This document shows, in pieces, positions 47,101 to 59,285 of a stretch of 64,000 nucleotides of DNA. Positions within the stretch are counted from its first letter, which is position 1; each line of letters begins with the position of its first letter. A program made the position numbers and the translations under genes. The DNA comes from Basidiobolus meristosporus CBS 931.73 (taxonomy: Eukaryota; Basidiobolomycota; Basidiobolomycetes; Basidiobolales; Basidiobolaceae): NCBI GenBank assembly GCA_002104905.1, contig MCFE01000170.1, positions 79,868 to 143,867 of the forward strand, read 5' to 3'. A model generated the notes under the pieces. It was not told the origin of the DNA. It did no database searches and saw nothing but the letters and a program-made list of their open reading frames with translations.

Positions 47101-50100
47101 CCGTGCCAACTTCCAAGACTTCCATAATTTGAAGAATCAGTCAATATCTTAAGAGCTAAATCCCAAGCCAATATTCAAGATTCATATATTTTCAAAATAT
47201 CTGTTTGAAGAATAACTCAGATACTAGACTAGCTAATTGCAACAAGTGTCACTCTAGGTTTCATGTGAGAATCAGGTATTGTAGTCATTTTGGGGCTTTG
47301 AAAAACAACTAGCCAATTGTGCCTGGGAGGCTTGTAGAATGATGCGGGGTGTTGTTGGGTTGTCAGACAACTTTAAAAAGATTCCATATTCCCAAGTTTC
47401 GAGCAAATGAAGTAGATACCTTTGAGATGAATCAATCTTACAAGGTATGGGCCAAGTTTAGGATCATTTGTAATCAGGTGTAAAACCAATTATATTGCAA
47501 CATGCTAGATGCTCCAATTCTTTTCCATTTGGAGTGCTCTTCATATTTATCTTTGCTCCCATCAACGCCTGAGCCGGATTGACTTGTGTGGAGTGACTCT
47601 GAGAAGCAAATCCAGTAGATTGGTGAATTTAGAATGGACCGCAATTAGTACGGAAATGACCCAACAGTGTCCGTCAAATTTGAAAAGATAAACTTTAGGA
47701 TGCATCAATATGCAGGTACACACACAACAGACCAACTTTACAATGTTTGTTATTGTGGAGCGAGGGTTCTGTTGGTTGGTGAAACCTTGACATCGGGCAT
47801 TCTATACAACAGGCGATATTGCGATTCCCCTGATTGGCTTTGTAGCAATAGAATCCAAACACTATTTGGTGGAATCCTTGACTTTGAGCCTGGTTGTTAT
47901 GAAGGGGATGGATCAATATACTGCGCCAAGGGGATCTTTCTGGCCAATAGGCGTTTCAGTAATATATCTATGGGTGCTAGCCGAAAGTCTACCCCTCCCC
48001 TGCATATGGAGTAAAGGTAATATTGATAATGTGAGGATCACACATAATCGGTTTTGGGCCCAATCACCCGTGAAGTTAATACTCCACTCCTAGTTGACAT
48101 ACCGGTCAAACATAGTTCATCCCTTTACAACATTCAAAATCAATCCCCACGAAGATCCCTCGTTTTAGAGGTTACGGGGGTTTTAGGGCTCCTGAAAGAT
48201 TGATGCTTCTCAAAATTGTCCATCCACCAGAAGCGAAGTGATCGTCCTCACGTGGTTCAGAGGATAACTCCAACCTGTGATGAATTATATGAGTAAATGT
48301 GATGCCACATTCAATATTGTATCGATTGGGTGCAGATGGTTATGGTTGTGACCAGAAAGATGGGGGGCTGGAGTCGGAGCCAGGAATCGTCAAGAGGTAT
48401 GCACCCCACTTTGAATTCAAATCCCGACAGTGAAACCATGGGATTCCCATTCAGAAGCTAAACCAATTGCAACTAGAGCTCATTCATCAGCCTAGCCGTA
48501 CTTCTCTGAGCGCCTATTTGGTGAGGGCAGATATCGCCTCACCTTCAATTTCCACATGGATCGAGTCCGACGTTACCTGGAATCCTGTGGTTTGCGGCTA
48601 TATAAATTACCAGGCTAAGGTTCACAGGAGACTGTATCCCAGGTTTGGGCTCGGCTGAATTCCACTCGGAGTTTTCGCAAGGAATCATCGTTAGACAAAC
48701 TCGGCTAGTTCAACGTCGTATCGATCGAGTATTTTCTGTGAGTTTGGAAAGGTATCGTGTTGCTTGTTGAGGTAAAAATAGGCTAACTTCACACAGTTAA
48801 CAGTCGGATGCCAAGGGAATTGGCCAACCTTCTTTCAACAACGCTCCCAGAGCCTATGCTTACTTCTTTGCCGGAGTAGGTCGACACGATCCCCAAGTGC
48901 TCCTTGTTTTGAGTACCTTGGTATAATCACATACGCAAACCTCAGAATCAGTGTATTGCGAAGCAGTTTTGTGGCTGAAAGGGCATATATGCAGCTACAT
49001 TTTATTTCCGACAAACACTAGACCACCAACAAGCCTCAGATAGCACCTTTGCCCTCCCTATTTGCACTAAATGAGGACCTTGCGGGAGCGCGCGGAATTG
49101 AATGCAGTCTGTAGAAACACTGGATTTTCGGGCTCTTGAATAGCAATGCCATTCAATGGCTTGAGGGTGTGATCTGAATCATCAGCATCATTTGGAAATA
49201 TTGGCGGTGGAACTTCCCCAACCAGCCTCTCCTGAAACTAGCGAATACGATTTAATCCTAATTACAGCAATCAATGGGGAGGATTCATCATCTGTACGGC
49301 TATCCATGGCCTACACAAGTTGAGTTTCTGATTGAGTACTGAAGTGCCCCAACCTCAGCATAGATTGTTCGATCCAAAGCTGAGTCCAGTTTAACCATGG
49401 ATGACTGGACACTTCCACCACAAACCTGCTACCCTCAATCACGCGGCACTGATATGCATTACTATTGCCACTTCAAACATCAACCTTCTTGAATGGTAAA
49501 GCTACAGTATTGAAAAGCCGAAAAGCTAGAGAAACGCCTGCATTCATGCAAGGAGCGGGTCCAACTTTCCTGCCTGTTATTTGCGAAAAATACTACCCCA
49601 CTTCTCATCAATACGACTCATGAAACGAGCATGTATTCCCCCTACCAGGATTGCTTCTGGTCAGAGGGAATAATCTGTGCTTAACCTCGAAGAATAGCCC
49701 AATGCAAGGATTGTCATCGGATGATGATCTGCCATCAGCTTTCTCGCGGGACTTACTACTCAGTCTTCGGTAAAGAGCTGATCTTTGCAAACAGCAGTGC
49801 TTACAGTCTATGGCATATACTGGCAGCAGGTGCAACCCCAAACCAATATTCTTTGAGGTGAGGTGTTGTGCTAAACTTATTGCACCACCATTGTAGCGAA
49901 ACTCGTACTCACAATGGCTACAGATCCACTGGTGGGTTATGCAATTGGAGTGAATAGAAGTCTAATTACTGCTCTGAATTGTCTCTGTAATACTGCCATG
50001 TTTAGGATTGATCGAATGCTTATATGATCACATGGTGTTTTCCCAATCATCTGATACGGTCACCTGGAACTTTCAAGTAGTAATTCCCTTTCTTGTATAT

Positions 50101-50526
50101 TAATGAAGGATATATTTGGCATGTAATATTGAGCTGTATCAATGCACCTGTCTCAATTGGTCAATGATCGTCTCGGCAGGTTGCTTGAAGCTTTACGGCA
50201 TTTCGATCCTAGTAGTTGTGAGATGTTTCAACCATGGTAAGAGTAAGAACATAACGGAGAGTAGTTTCGATTTGCATGAGGCTGTTACTCCGTGGGTTTG
50301 GTCGGTACAATTAATACGCAAGTCTTCAAATAGTTTTATATATATTCAATGACCATGGTTCAAGTGATAACCAAGAAATGTACAACAAGGGAAGTGGTTT
50401 ACACTGAGGTTTCAATAGGCTAATTATCTTTTGTACAAATAAAGGTATGATCGGACGACTGGGCTCCCAGAGTACGCAAGACAGGTTCTATAGACACGCT
50501 CAACCAATCTAGCATCGTTAGGCTCT
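44172..50526. other. Gene-poor gap of 6.3 kb
   Basis: No gene supported on either strand; open frames are short and lack motifs. At about 46540-46800 there is a stretch (tcaaaattttcaaaatcatc, then agaccccaaacattgcac) resembling the middle of the 349-bp copia LTR, so at least part is decayed transposon sequence. Confidence 0.45.
46540..46800 (+). repeat. Decayed copia-like LTR relic
   Basis: Order and wording of segments (tttacaaactc..gagtataaatagta..tcaaaattttc..ccccaaacattgcac..caatagatcaatg) mirror parts of the copia LTR at 17963-18311, but with heavy divergence and rearranged order. A distant family member at best. Confidence 0.3.
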
Positions 50527-51509
50527 TCAAGTAGCTGCTCGCATCTTTGAACCCTTGTTGGTGTACCATTCTTTGGGGATTATTGCGATTTGACGGCCCA
50601 GTGTGCCGAAGCAGATGCAGGACGAATAAATAAGACACTAAAATGCTCATATTAGATCCCAATGTTGGCTAAAACATGCCTTGGAAAAGACTTACCGGAG
50701 CAGCGGCTCGGAATCCATAAAAATCGGGGTTGGTGAAGCTATGTTTGAACCAATGATTAAAGGTTGTATCGACTAGCACGGAAGAATGGATAGAACGTAC
50801 TGGTATATTCCATAACACACTTGAGCATAAATGAACAAGGTGCCGATGATCGTGGAAATGAGCGCTATTACGAATCCGTGTACTGTGCGGTCAAAGAGAA
50901 ACCAAAGGGCAATGGCGATTAGAGCCAAAATACCAGCAAGCTCGACGGTGTTTGAAAGAGAAAGTTTCTACAGACATTCGTATATATTAGTAAGATAAAT
51001 TGCGCTACAAGGAGCAACCAACACTTACAGAAGCAGCCAGGTTCACACCGAGAAAGCCACCAAGCGAGCTATCAGATCATTTTCGTCAGTAAAGTACTTC
51101 AACAAAGCGAAGATGCATTAGCTGCCACTTACCGAAGGGCATTAGACCAGTCGTCATAGAACATGTGAACACTGCTCGTATAATAAGTGTCTAGCCACGA
51201 ATAGGCAGTCCCCAGAAGTATTGCTAAAAGACCGGAGAGAACCGAGGTTCGGGTAGACACCATGAGCCGCGTTACAGGGTCTGGGTATTGCGTGATGTTG
51301 TGCTGTGCATCGAGTTGGTCATTGATAAGGGCAAAGGAAAAGCCAATGAAAAACAGAATAAAGGCACGTATGGTGTAATATAGGGATGAAGTTGTTGAGG
51401 AATCTTTTAAGTAACAACTGTAAGTGTGGTCTGGAATGGCGACCTTATCCAGTGGGAAGGCCCGATCAAACATTCCGTGAGGATTGCTAACTGTAGATAA
51501 CGGGGACAT
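50527..51509 (-). CDS. INSIG: INSIG homologue (sterol-responsive ER membrane protein)
   Basis: Five exons join in frame: 51509-51133, 51068-51029, 50967-50801, 50738-50696 and 50637-50527, giving 245 residues. Five to six hydrophobic helices are seen: SLYYTIRAFILFFIGFSFAL (1), the ST..SVLSGLLAILLGTAYSWL helix (2), GGFLGVNLAAS (3), ELAGILALIAIALWFLF (4) and GFVIALISTIIGTLFIYAQV (5). INSIG hallmarks are DDWSNALRC before helix 3, LWFLFDRTVHGF between helices 4 and 5, and the near-C-terminal CFGTLGRQIA. INSIGs sit in the ER and control HMG-CoA reductase and, in animals, SREBP escort; fission yeast and Aspergillus homologues act on HMG-CoA reductase. Start ATG 51509. Adjacent genes are not sterol genes. 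Confidence 0.88.
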
Positions 51510-53220
51510 CCCAAAAAGATGAGTGGTTTAATGAGGATTAGGGCCAAGTCAATCAACAAGACGTCCAGGTAGTTTATAAACAGATGATGAGAACGGAAAC
51601 AGGTTGTAAGCAGGAAAAACCAAGGCGATGTGTGAGTGTTGCGGAAACGTACAAGTATGGCTTACAATGAGATAAGCAAAGGATGCAACCAAGAATCAAT
51701 AAAATAGGGAGCGCCTACAGGAAGCCAGGTATGGAGATTTTTGGGAATATCTGGTGATGTGCAGAACTTTTATATGGCGACGGGAAAGATATGTAGAGTT
51801 TGATCCTGATCTTGTTGCCACATCACCTTCAATAAATTAGAGTGATGATTAAATAATAGCATCATCCAATAAATTGCAACCCCGATCATCAAACAGCTTC
51901 GAGAAATCCTTTGCTACAGAGACAATCTGCAAGTTGCGATAAATCCCTGTTTTATTCTTATTTCGAGGGTTTCCTAGGCACAATGATCCGTGAGATAGAA
52001 ATAATGATGGACATGAACTCGTGAATCCAGCAAAGAATCTCAATGTATACTTCGGCGATGCACTATTCGAGGCTCGAGCATACATTTTCCTCCTACCACA
52101 CTGCTTGATGACCGACATCAAACTCAGGCAGAAGCGTACAAAGCAGTAGTCAGGGATACATCATCCAGCCTCTGGATTCTTTGTCCGCAACCTAACACCA
52201 TGGCGGTAAGCACACGACTCCTGTGAGTAGGGACCTGGCAATGGCAGTTGGCTGACACATACCGAAGTGTGCCTTAGAGCAGAATTCCACCATTTTCCAG
52301 GAGAATCCTATGATTGTGCATGGGGATTTCCTAGCATCTTGTCACATGAAAGTGTGACCGATGCTGGTCCTGTGATATTCTTTGCGTACAGTTTCCATTG
52401 CAGAACTAATACTGCGCTACCTCAATTGATCATGAAATCTGCACCAACATCTGTGAGATAATTCCGGATTATCAGAGCCCTCATCCCTGCTGTCCTCATG
52501 CCTTCTACATTTGGATACACCCATATTCTGAGACATGCAGTGTTGTGAACTCTGCTCTATGCTCCAGTTTGAGGTACCGATGCTTAGAAAGTACCTATCT
52601 TGGGTGCTTGCCAGACGCTAACCAGATATGACAGGCAGTGCTACACCTTCTGTTGTCCCTATATCGCATCGGGTGTGAGAGCTCTTTCACGTATCTTCTC
52701 ATCACTGCTGACCAGACTGGTGTGCTGCAACCCTTAATCTCTGCTCACAGAAACATTGATGTTGTGGAGGAGTGGTGTTCCAGTAGGTGAGTGGCAATAT
52801 ATTTATTAATTTCCCTAATTTAGAGGCAACACACAAGGATCAAGGCACCTTACGAATTCATGATGCACCCAATATTCAGCCAATCACCCTCCCTCATTCG
52901 AACCTTAATTGGTCTTTCAATCCCCAGATGGATGTTTCATATGGAATTGTTTTACTGGATGTCTCAAATCTCAATATTTTAGAAATACTCTATTTATTAA
53001 GGCTTGCTGGCAGTACTGGGGAGGGAGTTGAAGTTGTGTCCCTCGAAATGCGATGTTGTCATCACATGATGGGGTCTCGCTTCAAGATCTATTTGGCGGA
53101 AGCTCTTTGATATCGGGTCCACATCATTATTTCGAATTTATAAAACTATGTTACAAGATGGATTGTGAGGTGGGCTAGCCAAGTTTACAATTTCAGACAT
53201 TGTATCCAGTCCGCCACTTT
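51510..53220. other. Intergenic, no gene seen
   Basis: About 1.7 kb. Frames at 51849-52121 (-) and 52787-53110 (+) lack signatures. Contains the INSIG promoter region. Confidence 0.5.
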
Positions 53221-55590
53221 CTATTTGGGTGGTTGTAGCGTATTGTCCATTGTATACTGGCCAATATAGCTGTTCCATTGTTGTAATTCAGAGTCGATAC
53301 TATTGTTCCAATAGGCCGGGTTGGCAAACACAGTTGGTTCTCCAGCGGAGTGTTGTGCCATAGAAACGAACGAAGTGTTTAGCGGATTAGTTGTGGAATG
53401 GTCATTTGGAAAGAAATTATAATTCCACGCCTGGTTTCTGAACACCTCTATTGGGCCTTGAGGAATGCTCATGTTTCTAGCAGTTGGATTACTGTTGACG
53501 TAAAGAGCATTGGAAGTAGCCACAGACTTGTTGTCAATAGGTGTATCCGCCATTGGGCGAGACTTGTGCACTTTGGCGGGTTCGGAGAAGATGATCATGG
53601 TTTCCGAATCGGAACGACGTGAAAATTGGGTTCCAATAGATTTTGAAAACGACGCCTGATCGAGTGGAAGAATAATGGGGGTCAGAGTGGTCTCCTCCAT
53701 TAACTTGAGTCCCCGGGAATTTAAAATGTCCTGCAAGAAGAGAAACATAGTACTCGCTTGGTGTAGAGAAGATCGAAGTCCCTTGATTTTTTGCACGCAT
53801 ATGGAGAGGTTTACCAAAGAGGTATTCGCAAGCTGTAGATCCTTCGAATACGCGCTCACCATGAATATCATAGACGCGTGAAAATACGGGAAACATAAGA
53901 AGAAGCAACCGTGCATGATGAATTGCCAGGGCGTATTGAAATATATAGAGTTGATGATACTAGCTGAATGATTACAGACGTGAAGAGAAGGAGAGATAGT
54001 ATCGAACCTGCTTGTGGGACGCGGAATGAAAGGGCGGTGCAAGCATATTATATTAGAATGAAACAAAGCATTCAGTATACTTGCGAACGGATTGTAACTT
54101 GTAGACATATCGGTGTCCACTAGCTGGAATTCAGAGGGCAAGCAAGAGTGCCAGTGGTTAAGAGATTTGTTTAAAATCCACAGCACGTCCTCGCTGCTTA
54201 GCGCAGAGGTGTTTCGTACGGGATATATCGCCTTCAGTACCTTTCCCTGTAGAGTACACAACTTAATCAGTTGCACGAAATACCTCAAAGAAATGGGGGT
54301 ATCTTCATTTTCGGATGAGGGTCGAGTCTGGGTTTCCTCGTAAAACTTCAGTACAGTATCATAGTCAGCCTCATCGATGGACATTGGTCTACCCGTTCCA
54401 GAGCTGCAAATCCGATCAAGTACGTAGCATCCCCACCAGGCTCTTCGGCGATTTTCTTTCTCGATGTCGTTGACACCGCCCTTATCAAGTAAATTTCGAT
54501 GTAAGCCAAGATCCTGGGCCATACGAATAGCATTGCCGAGAAAGTGCCAACTGTGTGTGGGATGAAACGCCAGCAGTAGCAGGGCCTGTATATCATCCAC
54601 TGAGGAAGCATACCATCCGTTGTCCAGACATTTCTTGGCTCTATGGAAAAACGCATCTCCGGCAATTCCAGGTTGTGTAGGATTTTGGTACATGGTAAGA
54701 TCGCCAGAGTGGAGGCAAGCGACAGCAAAAACTGCGTTGAGAAGAGCTCCGGATAACTTTTGGCCAGATTCCAGTCTTGTAAGAAACCACTTTTTATGGA
54801 AAATCGGAAAGTAAGGGTGTTGATGAGTGAAGTAAATATCCAAGAGATGCTTCCTGACGTCGACAGGTGGGAAGTTGTTTGTGATGTCACAAACGTAGTC
54901 AAAATCCTCCTTTGTTCTGGGATAATTCACCTTCAAGTTCGATTGAGTATCAGAAATCATGGAGACATCTCTGAAGATCCCACGCTTGTAAAAAGAAACC
55001 CCTTCGAAGAGGTACGCTCCAGAGCTAGGACCAAGATATCTACATTGATCCTTCTCATTGGTGGTGAGCTCACCCAAAGCCCTTTCCAGAGTGTATATAT
55101 CTTCCGAAAATACGAGGCTGTCGCCAGCTATTTCGAACTAAAGCAGACAGGAAATGACAAATATGATCAGTTTTCACTCTTCACAGCAGATCTGTTTAAA
55201 AAAGATGCCTCTGACAATGCGTACCTCGTCCGTGTCAACATTCTCGCTTTTAGAACTGCTCTCTGTAGGGCTCAATTCCTCCTTTGCATTGGAAGAGCAG
55301 ATTTGATGATAGAGCTGGGGATCTTTATCCTTGAGGTTGAGTAGCAATGCCTCAAGCCGTTTAATACGCTTCTCAAGACCAATCGGACAATTCCCCCTTG
55401 GGCCCCGTTTCTTCAAGAAGTCTAGATATGTGCATTCGTACCCGAAGGAGATACAATACGAACAAACAGGTTTTTCACCGTCGCAGCGAACTTTTTTCCT
55501 CCTGCAAGTGTCACATGCTCTGGTTACCTTTCGTCTTCTCAGAGGCCCAAGATCCTTTGGGGGATTAGGTGAGTCATTAAAGTTGGACAT
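53221..55590 (-). CDS. Zn2Cys6 transcription factor, fungal_trans domain
   Basis: Two exons, 55590-55225 and 55137-53221, separated by an 87-nt intron, give about 760 residues. The N-terminal binuclear zinc cluster is complete: CDTCRRKKVRC and CSYCISFGYEC (CX2CX6CX6CX2CX6C), residues about 26-52. A basic linker and a coiled-coil-like LEKRIKRLEALLLNLK dimer region follow at 72-90. The middle-homology domain (Fungal_trans) starts near 190 with LLDIYFTHQHPYFPIFHKKW, and continues with AFHPTHSWHFLGNAIRMAQD, LGLHRNL and RRAWWGCYVLDRICSSGTGR. Such factors are nuclear and usually control pathway-specific or metabolic genes; the target is unknown. No biosynthetic cluster surrounds it. Confidence 0.93.
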
Positions 55591-56700
55591 TCAATGTGTT
55601 GTAAGAAATGTTTCAGCGAATGTTTAGGAGAAAATAGAAAGTTGGTGCAGGTCAAATATTTGATAACCCATTCGTGATAGAATTTCAGCCAAGGCAGATC
55701 AATTGATGAAATCAAGCAGATTTAGTGTTATAGTGAGATTTATTTGCTTACGGAATAAGTGAAGATACAAGCATCCGATTAGTAGTTCGCATCGGATCAA
55801 ATCATTGGCTCGCACCCACCTCGAGGAATGCTGATCTGATTGAATGCACCTGAAAGTCCAAATCCATTCAAGTGGTGATAGGCCAAATAGGATTGCGGCG
55901 AAGATCCGCAGCAGGTTCGGCTATGATAGTTCGTATGCTCCGAAATTGCAATTTCAATCTGGCTTGTATGACGGGTATTCGGGTGCATGTTCCACGAAAC
56001 TGCTGAAGAATAGCAAGCAACACCCAAATTAGAAACCCCTCTCCACATATTGATCAAAATGGGAGGCGTGATTGCAGAGTGCAAATGAAGAATTTCATGG
56101 AGTTAGAAGTTGCTGTTTCTCCGAGGAATATCTCGGCTCCATTTATTCGGACGGAATTTCGCTGTCGAAGTGCTGATCGTGGAACTCCTGGATTGGACGC
56201 AATCAACCAATACCCGTCCGAAGACTCAGGAAGTTGGGTGCAAAATCAGCTGTCAACAGTCCAGGGTATGTTCTTCGCAATGACGACGACATCGGCCAGC
56301 GGGCCCCATCAGCTACTCATGGTGCTTCCATTAACGGTGCTTTCTAGATTTACTTTGCATCGTATTACTTAAAGTGGATTGAGAAAAGAAATGCATAGTT
56401 GGATGATTTGATGTTATCCGAGCATAGTGGAGTATCATCAAAACTAATTCCAATACAAATCCAGATGCTTCAAATGTCTATGGTATAGATGTCAAACCAT
56501 TCCTGAGCGCGTACAACAATTGAGATAATATGTAACTTTAAGACCAATAATATTTTTCTGAATTAGGTGCTCTAAAATCGATCTCTGGTCACACAAGCCT
56601 CCCGCTATACTACTGCCAAACACGGATTGCCCATGGATAATTACTGCAAATTTGATGGCCAAGAGCCAAGATTAGCAGAAATTGTCTCTACAACTGGCCT
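55591..56700. other. Intergenic, no gene seen
   Basis: About 1.1 kb at the right edge of the host island; base composition becomes AT-rich and TE repeats begin about 56,850. Confidence 0.5.
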
Positions 56701-56704
56701 TTTA

Positions 56705-56726
56705 GGGGGGTGGGGGGGGGGGGTGG
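56705..56726 (+). repeat. Poly-G tract
   Basis: Six Gs, T, twelve Gs, T, GG. Likely to form G-quadruplex structure. It sits at the junction between host island and TE nest. Confidence 0.9.
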
Positions 56727-56869
56727 CAATCACCTGGGGACGAAGTCTTTACTTCAAGAATTCAAAATAAAGAGGCTAAGCGCTACACGAGTAGCATTTT
56801 CACAAGTAAATAAAGTGAATGGTCATTTTGTGAAAGCTTATAAGAATGGTCATCAAGTATGGGTGTGTT

Positions 56870-56980
56870 ATAAGAGTTGTGGAGATATTGAAAGCAACTG
56901 GAATAACAAGTGGATGATGCGGCTTTCATTCAATTATTTATTGAATGTAAAAGTAGTATTTGTACTTCTGTAGAGTTTAT
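56870..56980 (-). repeat. Copia LTR fragment
   Basis: gtgttataagagttgtggagatatt..tattgaatgtaaaagtagtatttg matches the first ~100 bp (antisense) of the 349-bp LTR. It is truncated and lies directly next to a nearly full LTR. Confidence 0.65.
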
Positions 56981-56983
56981 AAT

Positions 56984-57332
56984 TGCCGTAAGAGTTTTGG
57001 AGATATTGGAAGTAATTAGGAGAACAAGTAGGTTATGTAGCATTCACTTCATGAACCATTGTGTGTAAGAGTAGTACTTATATTCTCCCATGTTCTTGGC
57101 ACAACACACCTGCAATATATGCTTAGGAAGGTCCCAAGAACAGGTGTGTAAGGTTTGGGGCTGTTTGGACAACTTTGATAATTTCATATTTTGGGTACTT
57201 GATGCTTTGATGAAAATATTCCAAGTAAATTTCAACAGGATAATTTGGTCAGAATTCTCCAGGTTTTGCAGGTAATGATCCAAATGGCCAAGTTAGGGGA
57301 ATACTTAGGTGCAATTACAAATTTTTACAACA
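56984..57332 (-). repeat. Copia LTR (3' LTR of a truncated element)
   Basis: 349 bp, inverted relative to 17963-18311, ending TTTTTACAACA. Its first bases are mutated (ttgccgtaagag). Immediately right is the antisense polypurine tract (ctcccactcaa), so this is the 3' LTR of a minus-strand element. Confidence 0.8.
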
Positions 57333-57470
57333 CTCCCACTCAACTAAATACCAATATCACATAGTCCTAATTGTGATATAAGATGCTCAAATTTGTCTGT
57401 AGCTAATGGTTTGGTAAATATGTCAGCAATTATTTCATCTGTAGGACAGTAAGCTAGATTGACTAACCCT
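57333..57470 (-). pseudogene. Copia RNase H end, truncated
   Basis: Minus-strand sequence encodes the terminal RNase H segment ([20 protein letters not shown]-like) that precedes the polypurine tract. It breaks off at about 57465, and the next 110 bp are unassigned up to the TTAGGG junction at 57582. Confidence 0.7.
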
Positions 57471-57581
57471 ATGAAAAGTTATCAGATCTTGTAGGTGTAT
57501 CCAATTCAGATCAGCCATCAAGATCTTGCATGAAGCCATCATAATGCTGGCAGCTTTGAATTCTTGACCCTCTTCACAATC

Positions 57582-58129
57582 TTAGGGTTATGGGAGGGAA
57601 AGTCACCAAGTTGGTGAAATCTTTATTTGAGTCAAGAACTAATCTAAGTACAAATAAAGAAGCCAATTAAGAGGTCTAGATTCTCTCTAATAAGTAGTCT
57701 AATTTATATTTTGTTTCATCTCTAATGTTTGTTTCAATAAAGTAGAGCTCATCAGGGGTAAATATAAAATTCAGGGGTTTTGGGGGAAGTACAAATTGTA
57801 GATGTTTCTGATCAATATAATCCAAGACTGGAACCCAGCCTGGGATTAGGTGTAGTAGGAAAGGTGTGTGGACTTGTAAGTAGCTCTGCCACATAGATCT
57901 AAGATGGTCCTGAGCCAGTAGTCTTGGTTTCTCAGCTTTTTGAAGTTTTGAAGCAAGCTCTGTTACTACAGCAGAGCCTACCAGGGTGTGCCAGCAAGAA
58001 GATTTCAGGGAGGAGTTAGATTGAAGCCATTGTTTGATGGAGGGGTTATGTGATTTCTGAAGTTTCACTAGGAAGGAAGCACGGAGATAGACCATTTGGA
58101 TTTGGTATGGGTAGAACCCAAGGGCTCCA
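57582..58129 (-). mobile_element. LINE fragment A: 3' end with ORF2 C-terminus
   Basis: Minus-strand open frame (58129-57676) aligns with the C-terminal half of the ORF2 at 62149-63597: GFYPYQIQMVYLRASFLVKL, CWHTLVGSAVV and QAQKAEKPRL-like blocks in the same order. After the stop come aataaagatttcacc, a TCACC/GGTGA stem-loop (57603-57616) and CCCATAACCCTAA. The copy is cut off at its 5' end (right) exactly at the next TTAGGG junction. Confidence 0.8.
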
Positions 58130-58678
58130 TTAGGGTTAGGGGGAGGGAAAGTCACCAAGGTAGGTGAAATCTTTATTTGATTTTAGACAAGTCTAACTAC
58201 AAATAAAGAAGCCAGCTGGGAATAGAAGTTCCCAAAGTAAGCACTAAGTTGAATTGAATAAATCTAAGCTAAAGTTAAGGCAGTATCCCAGAGTACACTG
58301 GAGTTCAGGTTCATAGGGTAGTGAGGTGGATAAGCTTGAGAGATATAATAATCTTTTAAGAAGTGGGTAACAGCAGGTGAAGGGGAGTTTCTGATAAGTG
58401 AAGTGAATCTTGAGAGCAGAGATTCCTCCAATGGGAAGGTCTTGTAAACTGGAGAATCAGGAAACTCTTTAAATGCATGGTCAGTAGGTTCCCAGTAAAA
58501 CTGGTCAGAGACATTTTGAGAGAATTGTTTAGCAATACTTTTGTCAAGTACTACCTCCAGAGTGTGATGGTTGATAAATCTCATGTTAACAATCTTGGAT
58601 AAATTGTAACCTTGTTGCTTGAGATACATCCTATGCTCAGATATAGGAATAAACTCCACATTGGCAAAGTAGCAGAGG
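58130..58678 (-). mobile_element. LINE fragment B: ORF1-only unit
   Basis: Minus-strand frame 58659-58264 (VEFIPISEHRMYLKQQGYNL..SSVLWDTALTLA) is nearly identical to the second half of the ORF1 at 61202-61930. Only 134 bp separate its stop from the terminal stem-loop and CCCCTAACCCTAA. No ORF2 sequence lies between. The 5' (right) end is broken at 58676 in a GGGTTAGG junction. Confidence 0.8.
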
Positions 58679-58990
58679 GTTAGGATGTAGGTGTTATAGT
58701 AAGGGCCAGGAAAAGGTTAGAAGAGCAGGGGGTTTGGGGGATGCAATCCCCCATACTGCTCCCATACTCTTTAAATTCCCTTTGGATTACTTTTCTCTCA
58801 TTCTTGGTTCTGGTCCTGTAGGGTTACAATTCCTCCTCATAACCCTTATCACCCTAACCATGTATATATTTACCCTACAATTGGCACATTGTCTGCTCAT
58901 ATAGTGGGCATGTCTGGGCCAATATTTGTCTCCCTATACTGTCTATATGCTCTGTATAAGTCTTGATGACTATTTAATTAACAAGTAGAG
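58679..58990 (-). repeat. Repeat E, copy 1
   Basis: About 310 bp repeated at 63598-63940: gtaggtgttatagtaagggc, then a hairpin-forming ggggg..atgcaatccccc, then ggattacttttctctcattc, and gtgggcatgtctgggccaat. It joins LINE unit B at GGGTTAGG. It could be the end of a different LINE or a SINE; identity unknown. Confidence 0.7.
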
Positions 58991-59285
58991 ATTAGTCCAA
59001 TTGGACCAAATGGTCCAATTGTATTTAAATTATTTTGACCTCATAGCAAGAATATAAGAAGTCTAAATGAAGTTTATGAAATCTCCCTGGTATGCACTTT
59101 GTGCTGGTATTTTAATTTTTTCAAAATGGTTGCAAATACTTTGTCTTATATTGCCTTTACTGAAGCAACTTTTGGCAAATTTTAATTGGACCAAATGGTC
59201 TAACACTTCATTGATGAATAATGGGTATGGCTTTAAGCAATTATATTTCAAACATTTAATGGCCAATCCTACTCACTGCAAAGAG
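58991..59285. other. Unassigned, palindrome ccaattggaccaaatggtcc
   Basis: The motif ttggaccaaatggtc appears twice (58999-59013 and about 59188-59202). It may be a sub-terminal repeat of the piggyBac-like element on its right. Confidence 0.35.

Noticed and set aside
47667-48014. 115-residue plus-strand frame in the gene-poor gap
   Set aside because: No family features, no signal peptide and no neighbouring exons.
48243-48275. tRNA-like A box (tggttcagagg)
   Set aside because: No B box (GTTCRANYC) at the right spacing and no cloverleaf closure.
52787-53110. 107-residue plus-strand frame
   Set aside because: No motif; surrounding sequence looks intergenic.
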